Part shown: in pieces, positions 1 to 6,989 of the stretch
Position numbering within the stretch: the stretch's first letter is position 1
Layout: each line of letters opens with the position of its first letter
Assembly: GCA_041674345.1 (NCBI GenBank)
Contig: JBAYVY010000055.1
Coordinates: 1 to 13,481 of the forward strand
Source of the DNA: JBAYVY01 sp041674345
Lineage (GTDB): Bacteria > Planctomycetota > Phycisphaerae > Phycisphaerales > Zrk34
Length of the DNA stretch: 13,481 nucleotides
Direction of reading: 5' to 3'
Made by a program: the position numbers and the translations under genes
Notes under the pieces: model-generated
Database searches by the model: none
The model's input: the letters and a program-made list of their open reading frames with translations, nothing else
Told to the model about the DNA's origin: nothing

Positions 1-84
1 CGGAAAATCGCTGGGAATCAACTTGCGGGGAAGTTTTGTGCCGGACGGGTAAATTGGGGAAGGAAGAAGCGCGACGGATAAACA

Positions 85-133
85 GCGATGAGCGATGGGC
101 GATGAGTGAAATCAGCAATAAGCAATGAGCAAG
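85..133. repeat. Degenerate heptamer array at the 3' end of cinA
   Basis: Seven consecutive 7-bp words run without a break. The first three are variants of GCGATGA, then comes a transition word, then three variants of CAGCAAT/AAGCAAT. The array crosses the cinA stop codon, so the last residues of CinA (about LLIAYC) and its TGA are encoded by repeat. The rest of 1-111 holds no gene that I can recognise. Confidence 0.8.
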
Positions 134-1365
134 TTTTGTCGCACCAGGTTCATCGCGGTGTAAGCCGCCCGCAGGCGGATGAACGCCCGGTCGCCGCCGA
201 GCATCAGGCGGTGCGTTTCGGTGGCATGATTGCGTTGCGCCACGCCGAAGCAGATCGTGCCGACGGGTTTGTCGGTCGTGCCGCCGTCGGGACCGGCGAC
301 GCCCGTGACGGACACCGCGATGTCGGCCCCGCTGTTTCGCAATGCGCCCTCGGCCATCGCACCGGCACACGGCTCGCTCACCGCGCCATGTTGTCGCAAA
401 ACTTCCGGGGGTACGCCGAGCAATTGGGTTTTCAGGTCGTTGCAATACGTGATGAACCCACCTCGATAATAATGACTTGATCCGGGAGTGTCGGTCAGCA
501 GTTGGCCGATCAATCCGCCGGTGCAGCTTTCCGCGGTGGCGAGGGTCATGCCACGCTGCCGCAGCAATTCGCCGACGACCTGCGCGAGCGTCACCTGGTC
601 GCGGCTGAACACGATGTCGCCGAGATGTTCGCGCACTTGTGCGATGGTGTCATCGAGTTGCCGCTGCGACTCGACCGCATCGGTGAATGTCGAGCGGATG
701 CGTACCGAGACGATGCCGCCGCTGACGGTGGTGCCGACGACGGGGTTGCGGTCCCGCCGCATCAGGTCGCCGAGCAGTCCCGCCACATCGCTTTCGCCCA
801 TGCCGAACGTGTTGAGTTTCGTCGTCAGCAGTGTCGGTCGATGCCCCGATGCTTCAAGGTGCGGCCCGACGTGCAGATCGTACATGGCGTACATCTCGCC
901 CGGCACCCCCGGAAGACAAAACACAATGGCTTTGCGCGAACCCATCGTGGCCTTGATTCCGGGGGCGGTGCCGACGGGGTTGCGCAGCATGGTCGCGCCG
1001 ACGGGGCACATCGCCTGGATTTCATTGCGGGGGTTCATCGGGCGCTGACGCCGTGCGAAAAACGCGGCGATTTCACGCAGAGCCGCCTCATCACGCACCA
1101 GCGGCACGCCCAGCACGTCGGCCATCGCCTGTCGGGTCAGGTCGTCATCGGTCGGGCCCAGGCCGCCGGTGACCAGAACCAGATCGGCGATTTCGCAGGC
1201 GCGGCGGATGGCATCGGCGGTGGCGCGTTGATCGTCGGCGACGGTGAGGTGCATCACGGGCATGATGCCGCGCGATGACAACCGTTCGCTGAGGTATGCC
1301 GAGTTGGTATCGACCGTCTGGCCGAGTACCAGTTCATCGCCGATGCTGATGATGACCGCGTGCAT
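112..1365 (-). CDS. cinA: CinA-family protein (NMN deamidase / ADP-ribose pyrophosphatase type)
   Basis: A 417-residue protein with the two-domain CinA layout. The N-terminal MoCF-like domain begins with IGDELVLGQTVDTNSAYLSE and carries TGGLGPTDDDLTRQA near residues 66-80. The C-terminal PncC-type amidase domain covers roughly residues 255-410, with the AESCTGG signature near 277-283 and SVTGVAGPDGG further on. Family members salvage pyridine nucleotides by deamidating NMN to nicotinate mononucleotide in the cytosol, and some also hydrolyse ADP-ribose. Length is normal. The ATG at 1365 fits the family N-terminus. There is no Shine-Dalgarno upstream, but a TACAAT box lies 9-14 nt before the ATG, so the transcript may be nearly leaderless. 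The last six codons and the stop lie in a heptamer repeat. The next gene upstream on the same strand ends at 1443, with a hairpin between them. Confidence 0.93.
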   Translation of the reverse strand: MHAVIISIGDELVLGQTVDTNSAYLSERLSSRGIMPVMHLTVADDQRATADAIRRACEIADLVLVTGGLGPTDDDLTRQAMADVLGVPLVRDEAALREIAAFFARRQRPMNPRNEIQAMCPVGATMLRNPVGTAPGIKATMGSRKAIVFCLPGVPGEMYAMYDLHVGPHLEASGHRPTLLTTKLNTFGMGESDVAGLLGDLMRRDRNPVVGTTVSGGIVSVRIRSTFTDAVESQRQLDDTIAQVREHLGDIVFSRDQVTLAQVVGELLRQRGMTLATAESCTGGLIGQLLTDTPGSSHYYRGGFITYCNDLKTQLLGVPPEVLRQHGAVSEPCAGAMAEGALRNSGADIAVSVTGVAGPDGGTTDKPVGTICFGVAQRNHATETHRLMLGGDRAFIRLRAAYTAMNLVRQNLLIAYC

Positions 1366-1373
1366 GGGAGGAA

Positions 1374-1379
1374 ATTGTA
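1374..1379 (-). promoter_or_regulatory. Candidate -10 box of cinA, nearly leaderless
   Basis: Read on the minus strand this is TACAAT, five of six matches to the sigma-70 -10 consensus. A start site about 7 nt downstream would fall only one or two bases before the ATG at 1365. No convincing -35 box is visible, because the upstream sequence is the heptamer hairpin. Confidence 0.45.
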
Positions 1380-1440
1380 GCGAGTCGTGAGTTGTGAGTA
1401 GTGTAAACGTCCGCGCACTACTCGCTACTCACTACTCGCT
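1379..1440. repeat. Inverted heptamer array forming a 25-bp hairpin
   Basis: The left arm (1379-1403) and right arm (1416-1440) pair over 25 positions with 22 matches, around a 12-nt loop. Each arm consists of three tandem 7-bp words of the form GAGTnGT. The right arm ends two bases before the stop codon (1443-1445) of the lipoprotein gene. The hairpin could act as a 3'-end structure or terminator for that leftward gene, though no T-run follows it. Confidence 0.8.
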
Positions 1441-1442
1441 GC

Positions 1443-1952
1443 TTATTTATCTCGTTTCTCCCGCCATCGTTTGACCACGGCGTTCAGCGCGTCGTGAAAG
1501 GCGCGTTCGCGTTTTTCATCGCCGAAGCGGCCGACGCGGATTTGCACCGCGCACCGGCCGTTGCCGATGTTTTGGGCGCGGATTTCAATGGACTGTTCGG
1601 CGGGATTGATCGCGGTGACGCGCAGGGCCGTCACCTGGTTGTCGGTGCGCAACGCCGCCCAGTGAAGATCGGCCAGCGTCCACGGAATCAGCCGGTCGGC
1701 CAGCGTGTCGATATCGGCGGGGTAATCGGCGCTGGGCACGCCGGGCAGACGTTGCATGTCGGGATCGGGCCGGGCACCCCCGGAAACGGTGGCACGGCTG
1801 GAACAGGCGGACAGAAGCAGAAGCAGGACGAGGGCGGAATGACGAATGACGAATGACGAATGACGAATGAAATGCCAAGGTCCAATGTTCAAATGTCGGG
1901 ACGCGGGGAGTCTGTGAGTTTGGAATTTTGAATTTGCGATTTGATTCGTCAT
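1443..1952 (-). CDS. Putative lipoprotein, DUF3568-like
   Basis: A small secreted lipoprotein of unknown function. A hydrophobic stretch ALVLLLLL leads into the lipobox LSAC at about residue 50, the expected signal peptidase II site. The mature part is about 120 residues. It ends with a charged segment after QIRVGRFGDEKRERAFHD, which resembles the closing motif of DUF3568 lipoproteins (a match from memory). The start is uncertain. The ATG at 1952 gives 169 residues but a signal peptide n-region of nearly 40 residues, much of it translated repeat (FIRHSSFVIRHS). ATGs at 1970 and 1979 lengthen it further, and no ATG, GTG or TTG lies closer to the lipobox in frame. I infer that repeat growth has displaced or rewritten the original start. 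Confidence is good for the lipoprotein and low for the exact 5' end. Confidence 0.7.
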   Translation of the reverse strand: MTNQIANSKFQTHRLPASRHLNIGPWHFIRHSSFVIRHSALVLLLLLSACSSRATVSGGARPDPDMQRLPGVPSADYPADIDTLADRLIPWTLADLHWAALRTDNQVTALRVTAINPAEQSIEIRAQNIGNGRCAVQIRVGRFGDEKRERAFHDALNAVVKRWREKRDK

Positions 1953-1968
1953 TCGGATTTCGTCATTC
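1837..1968. repeat. Long degenerate heptamer array between divergent genes
   Basis: Four perfect GAATGAC words occupy 1837-1864. The array then continues in 7-bp steps through diverging words (TTGGCAT, TTGGACC and others on the minus strand). It returns as GAATGAC-type words on the opposite strand at 1941-1968. The outer parts are therefore inverted relative to each other and could pair across a middle of about 70 nt. The array covers the 5' coding part of the lipoprotein gene and reaches to about 25 bp from the phoH -10 box. Confidence 0.8.
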
Positions 1969-1992
1969 ATGAGGGTCATACGCTGATACGAG

Positions 1993-1998
1993 TATAAT
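1993..1998 (+). promoter_or_regulatory. phoH -10 box
   Basis: A perfect TATAAT. It overlaps an in-frame ATG at 1997, which argues that this ATG is not transcribed as a start: transcription would begin near 2005. A matching -35 box is not clear. On the other strand the overlapping hexamer at 1991-1996 reads TATACT, so a divergent promoter for the lipoprotein gene is possible here. Confidence 0.55.
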
Positions 1999-2019
1999 GA
2001 CATTTTCCGACCGCAAGGC

Positions 2020-2025
2020 AAGGAG
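2020..2025 (+). promoter_or_regulatory. phoH ribosome binding site that sets a TTG start
   Basis: AAGGAG sits 7 nt before an in-frame TTG at 2033. This is ideal spacing and makes TTG the preferred start over the ATG at 1997, which overlaps the -10 box. Confidence 0.6.
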
Positions 2026-2032
2026 CCGTGAT

Positions 2033-3052
2033 TTGGAACTGACGATACAGGTGCCGGCGAACGCGGATCGGGTGAGCGTGTTCGGCCCGGCGGAGAGCCA
2101 TTTGAAGCTGATCCGCGAGGCGCTGGGGGTTTCGATCACCGCGCGCAATGCCGGTGTGAAACTCACCGGCGACGGCGGGGCGGTGAATCGCGCCGCGGCG
2201 GTGATCGGCGAGCTGACCGCCGTGGCGCAGCGAGGCCGGACGCTGCGGCGCAGCGATGTGCTCGACCTGTTGCAGCGCACCACGCATGAGGCGGACAATG
2301 ACGGTTCGCCCGCCACGACATGGGGGGACCATGATTCGCTGGACGTTTACAACTCGCAACGCCGCATCACGCCCAAAAGCGCGGGACAGCGCGCGTACAT
2401 CGAGGCGATCAAGAATCACGACATGGTGTTCTGCACCGGCCCGGCGGGGACGGGCAAGACGTACCTCGCCGTCGCCGCCGCCGTCGCCATGCTCAAACGC
2501 GGCATGGCGCGCAAGCTGGTGCTGGTGCGCCCCGCCGTCGAAGCCGGTGAAAAACTCGGCTTCCTGCCCGGCGACATGCAGCAGAAGGTCAACCCCTATC
2601 TGCGACCGCTGCTCGATGCGCTGAACGACATGATGCCCTTCGAGCAGGTCGGGCGCTTCATGCACGGCGACCTGATCGAAGTCGTCCCGCTGGCGTTCAT
2701 GCGGGGCCGCACACTCAACGACGGCGTCATCATCATGGACGAGGCGCAAAACACCACCGTCGCCCAAATGAAAATGTTTCTGACACGTCTGGGCCACGGC
2801 GGGAAAATGGTCATCACCGGCGATACCTCGCAGATTGATTTACCGGTCGGACAAACCAGCGGGTTGATCGACGCCGTTCGCCGCTTGCACCGTGTGCCCG
2901 GCATCGCGTTCACCACGCTGGACAAGTCGGACATCGTGCGCCACTCGTTGGTGCAACGGATCGTCGAAGCATATGGCGAGGAGCCGCCGCACACGGGGCG
3001 CGCGCGGCCAATGCGCAAGCAACCCCCAGGCGATCAGGAGCGGAACGATTGA
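2033..3052 (+). CDS. phoH: PhoH-like ATPase (PhoL family)
   Basis: A 339-residue protein from the TTG start at 2033; an ATG at 1997 would add 12 residues. It is a cytosolic P-loop NTPase tied to RNA metabolism and, through its usual neighbour YbeY, to ribosome and rRNA maturation. An N-terminal KH-like region (about residues 1-80, ELTIQVPANADRVSVFGPAE onward) precedes the PhoH domain. Walker A is GPAGTGKTY near residue 136, and Walker B is VIIMDEAQN near 232, followed by the family motif VITGDTSQIDLP. All catalytic motifs are intact and the length is normal. The choice of start rests on the AAGGAG at 2020-2025 and on family proteins beginning close to this beta strand. The TGA at 3050-3052 shares a base with the next ATG. 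It heads the phoH / pgpH / ybeY / corC cluster. Confidence 0.93.
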   Translation: MELTIQVPANADRVSVFGPAESHLKLIREALGVSITARNAGVKLTGDGGAVNRAAAVIGELTAVAQRGRTLRRSDVLDLLQRTTHEADNDGSPATTWGDHDSLDVYNSQRRITPKSAGQRAYIEAIKNHDMVFCTGPAGTGKTYLAVAAAVAMLKRGMARKLVLVRPAVEAGEKLGFLPGDMQQKVNPYLRPLLDALNDMMPFEQVGRFMHGDLIEVVPLAFMRGRTLNDGVIIMDEAQNTTVAQMKMFLTRLGHGGKMVITGDTSQIDLPVGQTSGLIDAVRRLHRVPGIAFTTLDKSDIVRHSLVQRIVEAYGEEPPHTGRARPMRKQPPGDQERND

Positions 3053-3327
3053 TGGCGGCGGTTGGCAAACCAGTGAAGAATAAGGCATTGCGGACGCACG
3101 AGGAGTTTCTTCGTGTGATTGACCGGGCGTTCGATGAGGCGACGCGGGAAGCCATCGCCGCGCATCATCAGGCGGGGCGCAGCGTCCCCGTGTCCCCCCT
3201 CCCCAAATCAGCAATCAGAAATCAGCAATTCCCCGGACCCCGGAACGCGACCAGCGGTCGCGGCTTTGTGGGTTTACGGGTTTTGTTCGCTGTTTCCGCT
3301 GAATTGCCGGTCGAATCGGGCCGATGA
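3052..3327 (+). CDS. Small conserved-looking protein with a repeat-derived C-terminus
   Basis: A 91-residue ORF that starts inside the phoH stop (TGATG overlap), with AGGAG at 3036-3040 as ribosome binding site. A TTG at 3049 is an alternative start. The first half (EEFLRVIDRAFDEATREAIAAHHQAGRSVPV, here split as EEFLRVIDRAFDEATREA then IAAHHQAGRSVPV) looks like small bacterial proteins in which an 'AGxxV' stretch is normally followed by a WRDG-type ending and a short tail (recalled, not searched). Here the sequence changes character at about residue 46, just before a heptamer repeat at 3206, and the rest is low-complexity with no recognisable motif. I infer a small gene whose 3' end was replaced or extended by repeat DNA. 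No function is assigned. Confidence 0.5.
   Translation: MAAVGKPVKNKALRTHEEFLRVIDRAFDEATREAIAAHHQAGRSVPVSPLPKSAIRNQQFPGPRNATSGRGFVGLRVLFAVSAELPVESGR
3206..3233. repeat. Short heptamer array
   Basis: Three tandem words of the form AATCAGC/AATCAGA followed by AATTCCC, in exact 7-bp steps. It lies in the 3' part of the small ORF after phoH. From 3206 to the pgpH start I see only this array, low-complexity sequence and candidate promoter boxes. Confidence 0.7.
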
Positions 3328-3328
3328 A

Positions 3329-3381
3329 GGTACAATGTAGTTCACGCGAATTGACCGCCGGGCTGGTGGTCCAGGTACAAT
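3329..3381 (+). promoter_or_regulatory. Candidate promoter region of pgpH with duplicated GGTACAAT
   Basis: GGTACAAT occurs twice, at 3329-3336 and 3374-3381, 45 bp apart. The first, used as a -10 box, would give a leader of about 40 nt before the ATG at 3382. The second has a TTGACC 19 bp upstream (3351-3356) but directly abuts the ATG, so a transcript from it would miss that start. The first is the better candidate for the annotated start. Confidence 0.4.
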
Positions 3382-5706
3382 ATGGCATTCGGCAAGCCCA
3401 TCAAGACCCGCCGGCGTGAAGTGCGCAAGGTGTTGCGCGACAGCCGGTCGAAGCTGACCTCGACGCTTTCGCGTCGTCAGGCGTTGTTCGGCGTGGGGTT
3501 GGCGGTGTTGTTCTGGCTGGCGGCGACGGCGATCGTGTGGCAGTCGCGGCAGCAGCCGGTGTATCAGACCGGACAAATCGTCGATCGCGCCATCGTCACG
3601 CGAGTCGATCTTCAGTGGGAAGATGAAGAGCGAACCAAGACGCTGCGGGAGATCGCCCGTCAACGGGCGCCGTCGGTTTACGTGCAGAATCCGCTGTTTT
3701 TCCAGGGATGTCAGAAGCTCAATTCGCTGCCCGCCGTCGCATCCACGGCCACCAGTGTCGATCAGATCGCGCCGGAGATTCAGTCGCTTTACAAACTGTC
3801 GGACGTGTCGATCGAGCAATTGAAAAAGTATCAGCAGGACGGCAAGCCGACCGCCGAGTGGACGCGGCTGGTGGACGACCTTGTCAGCAAATTGCAGTGG
3901 GTGGTGATTCTGCGACAGGAGCGATATCAGAAGGAGATCGCGGCGGAGGAGGATTCGCCGTCGGTCGTGCTGAAATTGCCAGGCGAGCAGTTCAGCCGGT
4001 TGCCCAAGACGGCGACGTTCAATCTGGCGGCTTCGGATCGGAATTCGTTGAAGGACAAGCTGGCGTCGCTGGTCGAGCCGTTTCCAAAGGGGATTCGGGA
4101 CAGCGTGGCGCAATATCTGATGCAGTTGGGCGAGCCGTCCTATTCGTTTGACCAGACGGCGACACAGGCGGCGCAGGATTTGGCGGCGTCGCGGGTCTCG
4201 CCGATCTTCCGGGATTTCAAGGCCGGCGAGGTGATCGTGCCGGCGGGAACGCGGCTGGACGGCCCGCAGTATGTGCGTTTGCGACTGGAACACGACCAGT
4301 TTCTCGATCAGTTGCCGCCGCTGATGCGGTGGCTGACGATGCTGGGGCCGGCGGTGGTGGTGATGCTGGTGACGGCGGGGCTGGTGGTGAGCGTGTTGGT
4401 GTTGCGCCCCCGCGTGGCGGAAAACCCGATGCGCGGTTTGGCGCTGACGCTACTGCTGCTGGGCACCGCGGCGCTGGCGTGGTTGTTGCAGCCGTCGGGG
4501 CCTTACATGACGGTCGCCTCGGCGGTGACGGGCGTGATGCTCGTGGCGGTGATTCTGGTCGTGGCCTACGACCAGGCGATGGCCATCGCCGTCAGCACGT
4601 TGCAGGCGGTGCTGGTGGCGGTGATGCTCCAACTGTCGGTCGGTTTGCTGCTGGTCACGATCGCCGCTGCGGTGGTTTCGATATTGCAACTGCACCAGGT
4701 GCGCCAACGCGGCACGCTCATCCGCATGGGCGTGGTGACGGGGCTGATCGTCGCCGCCGGTGTGTTCGCGGCCCAGTTGGCGGATCGGGACATGGTGTTC
4801 GACGCCCTTTCGGCGCAGGCCGGGGCGTGGGCGTGGGAGGCGGGCGCGGGGCTGACGGCGAGCGTGGTGATCGGCTTCTTCGTGCTGGGCATTCTGCCGT
4901 TCATCGAAAAGATGTTCAAGGTCACCACCGCGATGACGCTGCTGGAATTGAGCGACGTGAATCAGCCGCTGCTTCGCAAACTGGCGCAGGCCGCCCCCGG
5001 AACCTACAACCATTCGCTGACCGTCGCGCTCATCGCCGAGGCCGCCGCCGAGTCGATCGGCGCCAACGGCCTGCTCTGCCGCATCGGCGCTTACTACCAC
5101 GACATCGGAAAAATCCACAAGCCCCAATACTTCATCGAAAACCAGGGCGGCGGACCCAATCGTCACGACAAGCTTTCCCCCGCCATGTCCCTGCTCATCA
5201 TCGTCGGGCACGTCAAGGACGGCATGGAACTCGCCCGTGAATACGGCCTGCCCTCCGTGCTGCACCACTTCATCGAATCGCATCACGGCACGACCCTGGT
5301 CGAGTATTTTTATCATGCCGCCAGACAACTCAAGGGCGAGGATCAGGCACAGCCGTCCGAGTTTGAATACCGTTACCCAGGCCCCAAGCCGCAGACACGC
5401 GAGGCGGCGATCCTGATGATCTGCGATTCGGTCGAATCCGCCATGCGCGCCATGACCGACCCCACCGCCGGTCGCATCGAACAACTGGTCAACAAAATGG
5501 CGATGAAACGCCTCATGGACGGCCAGTTCGACGACTGCGACCTGACGCTGGAGGAATTGCACGACATCGAAGAGTCGATCACCAAATCGCTGGCCGGCGT
5601 CTATCACGGCCGCATCAAATATCCGACGAACAAACCCGCCCCCGCCCCCGGAAGTATCCCCGGAAGTTCGGACAATTCCGCCGATACAGTTTCGGCCGCG
5701 GGGTAG
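3382..5706 (+). CDS. pgpH: PgpH-type 7TM-HD phosphodiesterase (c-di-AMP hydrolase family)
   Basis: A 774-residue membrane protein with the 7TMR-HD layout. A first membrane helix lies near residues 31-53, followed by a large extracytoplasmic 7TMR-HDED region (about 60-310), a cluster of hydrophobic helices (about 312-505) and a cytoplasmic HD domain (about 530-720). The HD domain keeps its metal motifs: TYNHSL near 540, YYHDIGK near 570, and LHHFIESHHGT further on. PgpH proteins hydrolyse the second messenger c-di-AMP. That activity is inferred from architecture, and related HD proteins may use other nucleotides. The Pro/Gly/Ser-rich tail (about the last 28 residues) is probably disordered. 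In Firmicutes the same gene (yqfF) sits between phoH and ybeY, so this order supports the assignment. The ATG at 3382 has only a weak AGG-type binding site. The next gene follows after 32 nt with no terminator. Confidence 0.9.
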   Translation: MAFGKPIKTRRREVRKVLRDSRSKLTSTLSRRQALFGVGLAVLFWLAATAIVWQSRQQPVYQTGQIVDRAIVTRVDLQWEDEERTKTLREIARQRAPSVYVQNPLFFQGCQKLNSLPAVASTATSVDQIAPEIQSLYKLSDVSIEQLKKYQQDGKPTAEWTRLVDDLVSKLQWVVILRQERYQKEIAAEEDSPSVVLKLPGEQFSRLPKTATFNLAASDRNSLKDKLASLVEPFPKGIRDSVAQYLMQLGEPSYSFDQTATQAAQDLAASRVSPIFRDFKAGEVIVPAGTRLDGPQYVRLRLEHDQFLDQLPPLMRWLTMLGPAVVVMLVTAGLVVSVLVLRPRVAENPMRGLALTLLLLGTAALAWLLQPSGPYMTVASAVTGVMLVAVILVVAYDQAMAIAVSTLQAVLVAVMLQLSVGLLLVTIAAAVVSILQLHQVRQRGTLIRMGVVTGLIVAAGVFAAQLADRDMVFDALSAQAGAWAWEAGAGLTASVVIGFFVLGILPFIEKMFKVTTAMTLLELSDVNQPLLRKLAQAAPGTYNHSLTVALIAEAAAESIGANGLLCRIGAYYHDIGKIHKPQYFIENQGGGPNRHDKLSPAMSLLIIVGHVKDGMELAREYGLPSVLHHFIESHHGTTLVEYFYHAARQLKGEDQAQPSEFEYRYPGPKPQTREAAILMICDSVESAMRAMTDPTAGRIEQLVNKMAMKRLMDGQFDDCDLTLEELHDIEESITKSLAGVYHGRIKYPTNKPAPAPGSIPGSSDNSADTVSAAG

Positions 5707-5738
5707 AGCAAATCTTGATCGCTATCTCGGAGGTAAAT

Positions 5739-6716
5739 GTGGCAGAATTCAAACAAGGGTGGATATACAAGTGCAATAACAAAACTCCCCAGGGACAACG
5801 CAAGTACAGTTGGGTACAACGCAATGGGGGTTTTCTGAATGATCGACATACAAAATCGGAGATTTTTGGTGGCGAGCGTTGGATTCGATCACCAATAAGT
5901 CATTGCAATCTCTCACGAGTGGCAAAGGACGATTTGGTCTTTTGCCATCAAACCGACCTGCATGGGTTGGTTGGCATGACGTTGGGAACACGCATGGCAC
6001 CAAGTCGAAGCAAAGATGGTGAGCGGAAACACTGCGAAATACGACTTGGTCCCCGCCGCATACGGTTTCAGAATGTAGTTCAGATTGCGGATATTACCCG
6101 ATCAATTGGCGTTATTGCCGCTTATGCGCCTGGAAGAAAAGTCGCAACATTTCACGAAGTCGAAGCAATCTGGCTTCACGATCTGATTGAGTTGTGCATG
6201 CGGATAAACCCCGATCAGGTAAATGAGATTCGTAGTTTGGTCGGCGAAACAGGCAATGTGAGAAAGCGTGTATTTGAACAACAAGTGAACTCATTACTTG
6301 CGGACCCGATTCGCAAAGAAATGGTCATCGAAGCATTCGATCGAAATGCTCGCTGGGCACGCGAAGCCAAGGAAACATTTGGTACCAAATGCATGATCCC
6401 AGGTTGCAAGTTTCAACTGACAAAAATTAACGGCGACAAATACATCGAGGTGCATCACATCAAGCCGATGTGCGAAGGTGGAAGCCCAAATGATTTGCGA
6501 AATCTGTCGGTTCTTTGCCCTAACCATCATCGAACTATTCATTATGCCAATCCGAAGGTATGTCGGAAGTTGGAGTGGCAGGTTCGATCTCGACAACGGG
6601 TTTTGCTTGCTCGGCTTGCGGCCCGCCAACTCGCCGCGTTGGGAGGATCGGAAAAAGACCTCGAACCCATTCCACGCCGTCGAAGCAGAATGGTGCGAAA
6701 GACGGATCGCACATGA
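5739..6716 (+). CDS. Probable EVE-HNH endonuclease (modification-dependent restriction candidate)
   Basis: A 325-residue protein from the GTG at 5739, chosen because GGAGGT lies at 5729-5734. The C-terminal third is a clear HNH nuclease: a zinc-binding pair C218-x4-C223, then EVHHIKP (H239, H240) and LCPNHHRTIH with C260-x2-H263. The N-terminal half starts with a GWIYKCN strand and contains KDDLVFCHQTDLHGLVGM (about 63-80), which resembles the EVE/PUA-like fold that reads modified bases. The EVE part is a pattern match from memory and less certain than HNH. EVE-HNH fusions such as VcaM4I cut DNA carrying modified cytosine, so a type IV-like restriction role is the leading inference. Sampled lines are about 42-45% GC against roughly 60% in the neighbouring genes, which suggests horizontal acquisition. 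No partner methylase is visible. It lies inside a housekeeping cluster, 32 nt after pgpH. Confidence 0.8.
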   Translation: MAEFKQGWIYKCNNKTPQGQRKYSWVQRNGGFLNDRHTKSEIFGGERWIRSPISHCNLSRVAKDDLVFCHQTDLHGLVGMTLGTRMAPSRSKDGERKHCEIRLGPRRIRFQNVVQIADITRSIGVIAAYAPGRKVATFHEVEAIWLHDLIELCMRINPDQVNEIRSLVGETGNVRKRVFEQQVNSLLADPIRKEMVIEAFDRNARWAREAKETFGTKCMIPGCKFQLTKINGDKYIEVHHIKPMCEGGSPNDLRNLSVLCPNHHRTIHYANPKVCRKLEWQVRSRQRVLLARLAARQLAALGGSEKDLEPIPRRRSRMVRKTDRT

Positions 6717-6726
6717 ACCCTGTATT

Positions 6727-6955
6727 AACCCCGAAGGGGTGCAAGAATGTAGCCACGGGTGGAGCGAAGCGCAACCCGTGGGAAGGATGGCGATATTTAA
6801 TTCCGCCCCGGCAGGGGCGGAGGAATCCGGTGCCTCCCGAATGTTTCCTTCGCCCCTGCCGGGGCGAGGCATTGAATCCTCCAATTACCACGGGTTACGC
6901 TTCGCCTTCCGGGGGCGCTCCACCCGTGGCTACAACCCTGCGCCCCGTTGGGGCG
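6727..6955. repeat. REPIN-like inverted pair of palindromic repeat units
   Basis: Two copies of a composite unit face each other. Each contains a CCCC/GGGG mini-hairpin (6729-6739; 6941-6955), an inverted CCACGGGT/ACCCGTGG pair enclosing a GCGAAGCG-type core (6753-6781; 6888-6929), and a CGCCCC/GGGGCG hairpin (6803-6820; 6851-6866). The right copy has a small extra insert in its core. It starts 10 bp after the stop of the HNH gene. No transposase is present. The element resembles REPINs/BIMEs, and I associate similar sequences with planctomycete genomes. Confidence 0.8.
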
Positions 6956-6989
6956 AAGATGCGGACAGTACCGGCCCTTTCTTGGCCCC

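Noticed and set aside
1837..1968. CRISPR array
   Set aside because: The units are 7 bp with no spacers; this is a degenerate tandem repeat.
3274..5607. Leftward open frames opposite pgpH
   Set aside because: Arg/His/Gln-rich translations without motifs, opposite a clear membrane protein gene.
6727..6955. Insertion sequence
   Set aside because: No transposase and no target-site duplication that I can see; the structure is a pair of REP-like units.
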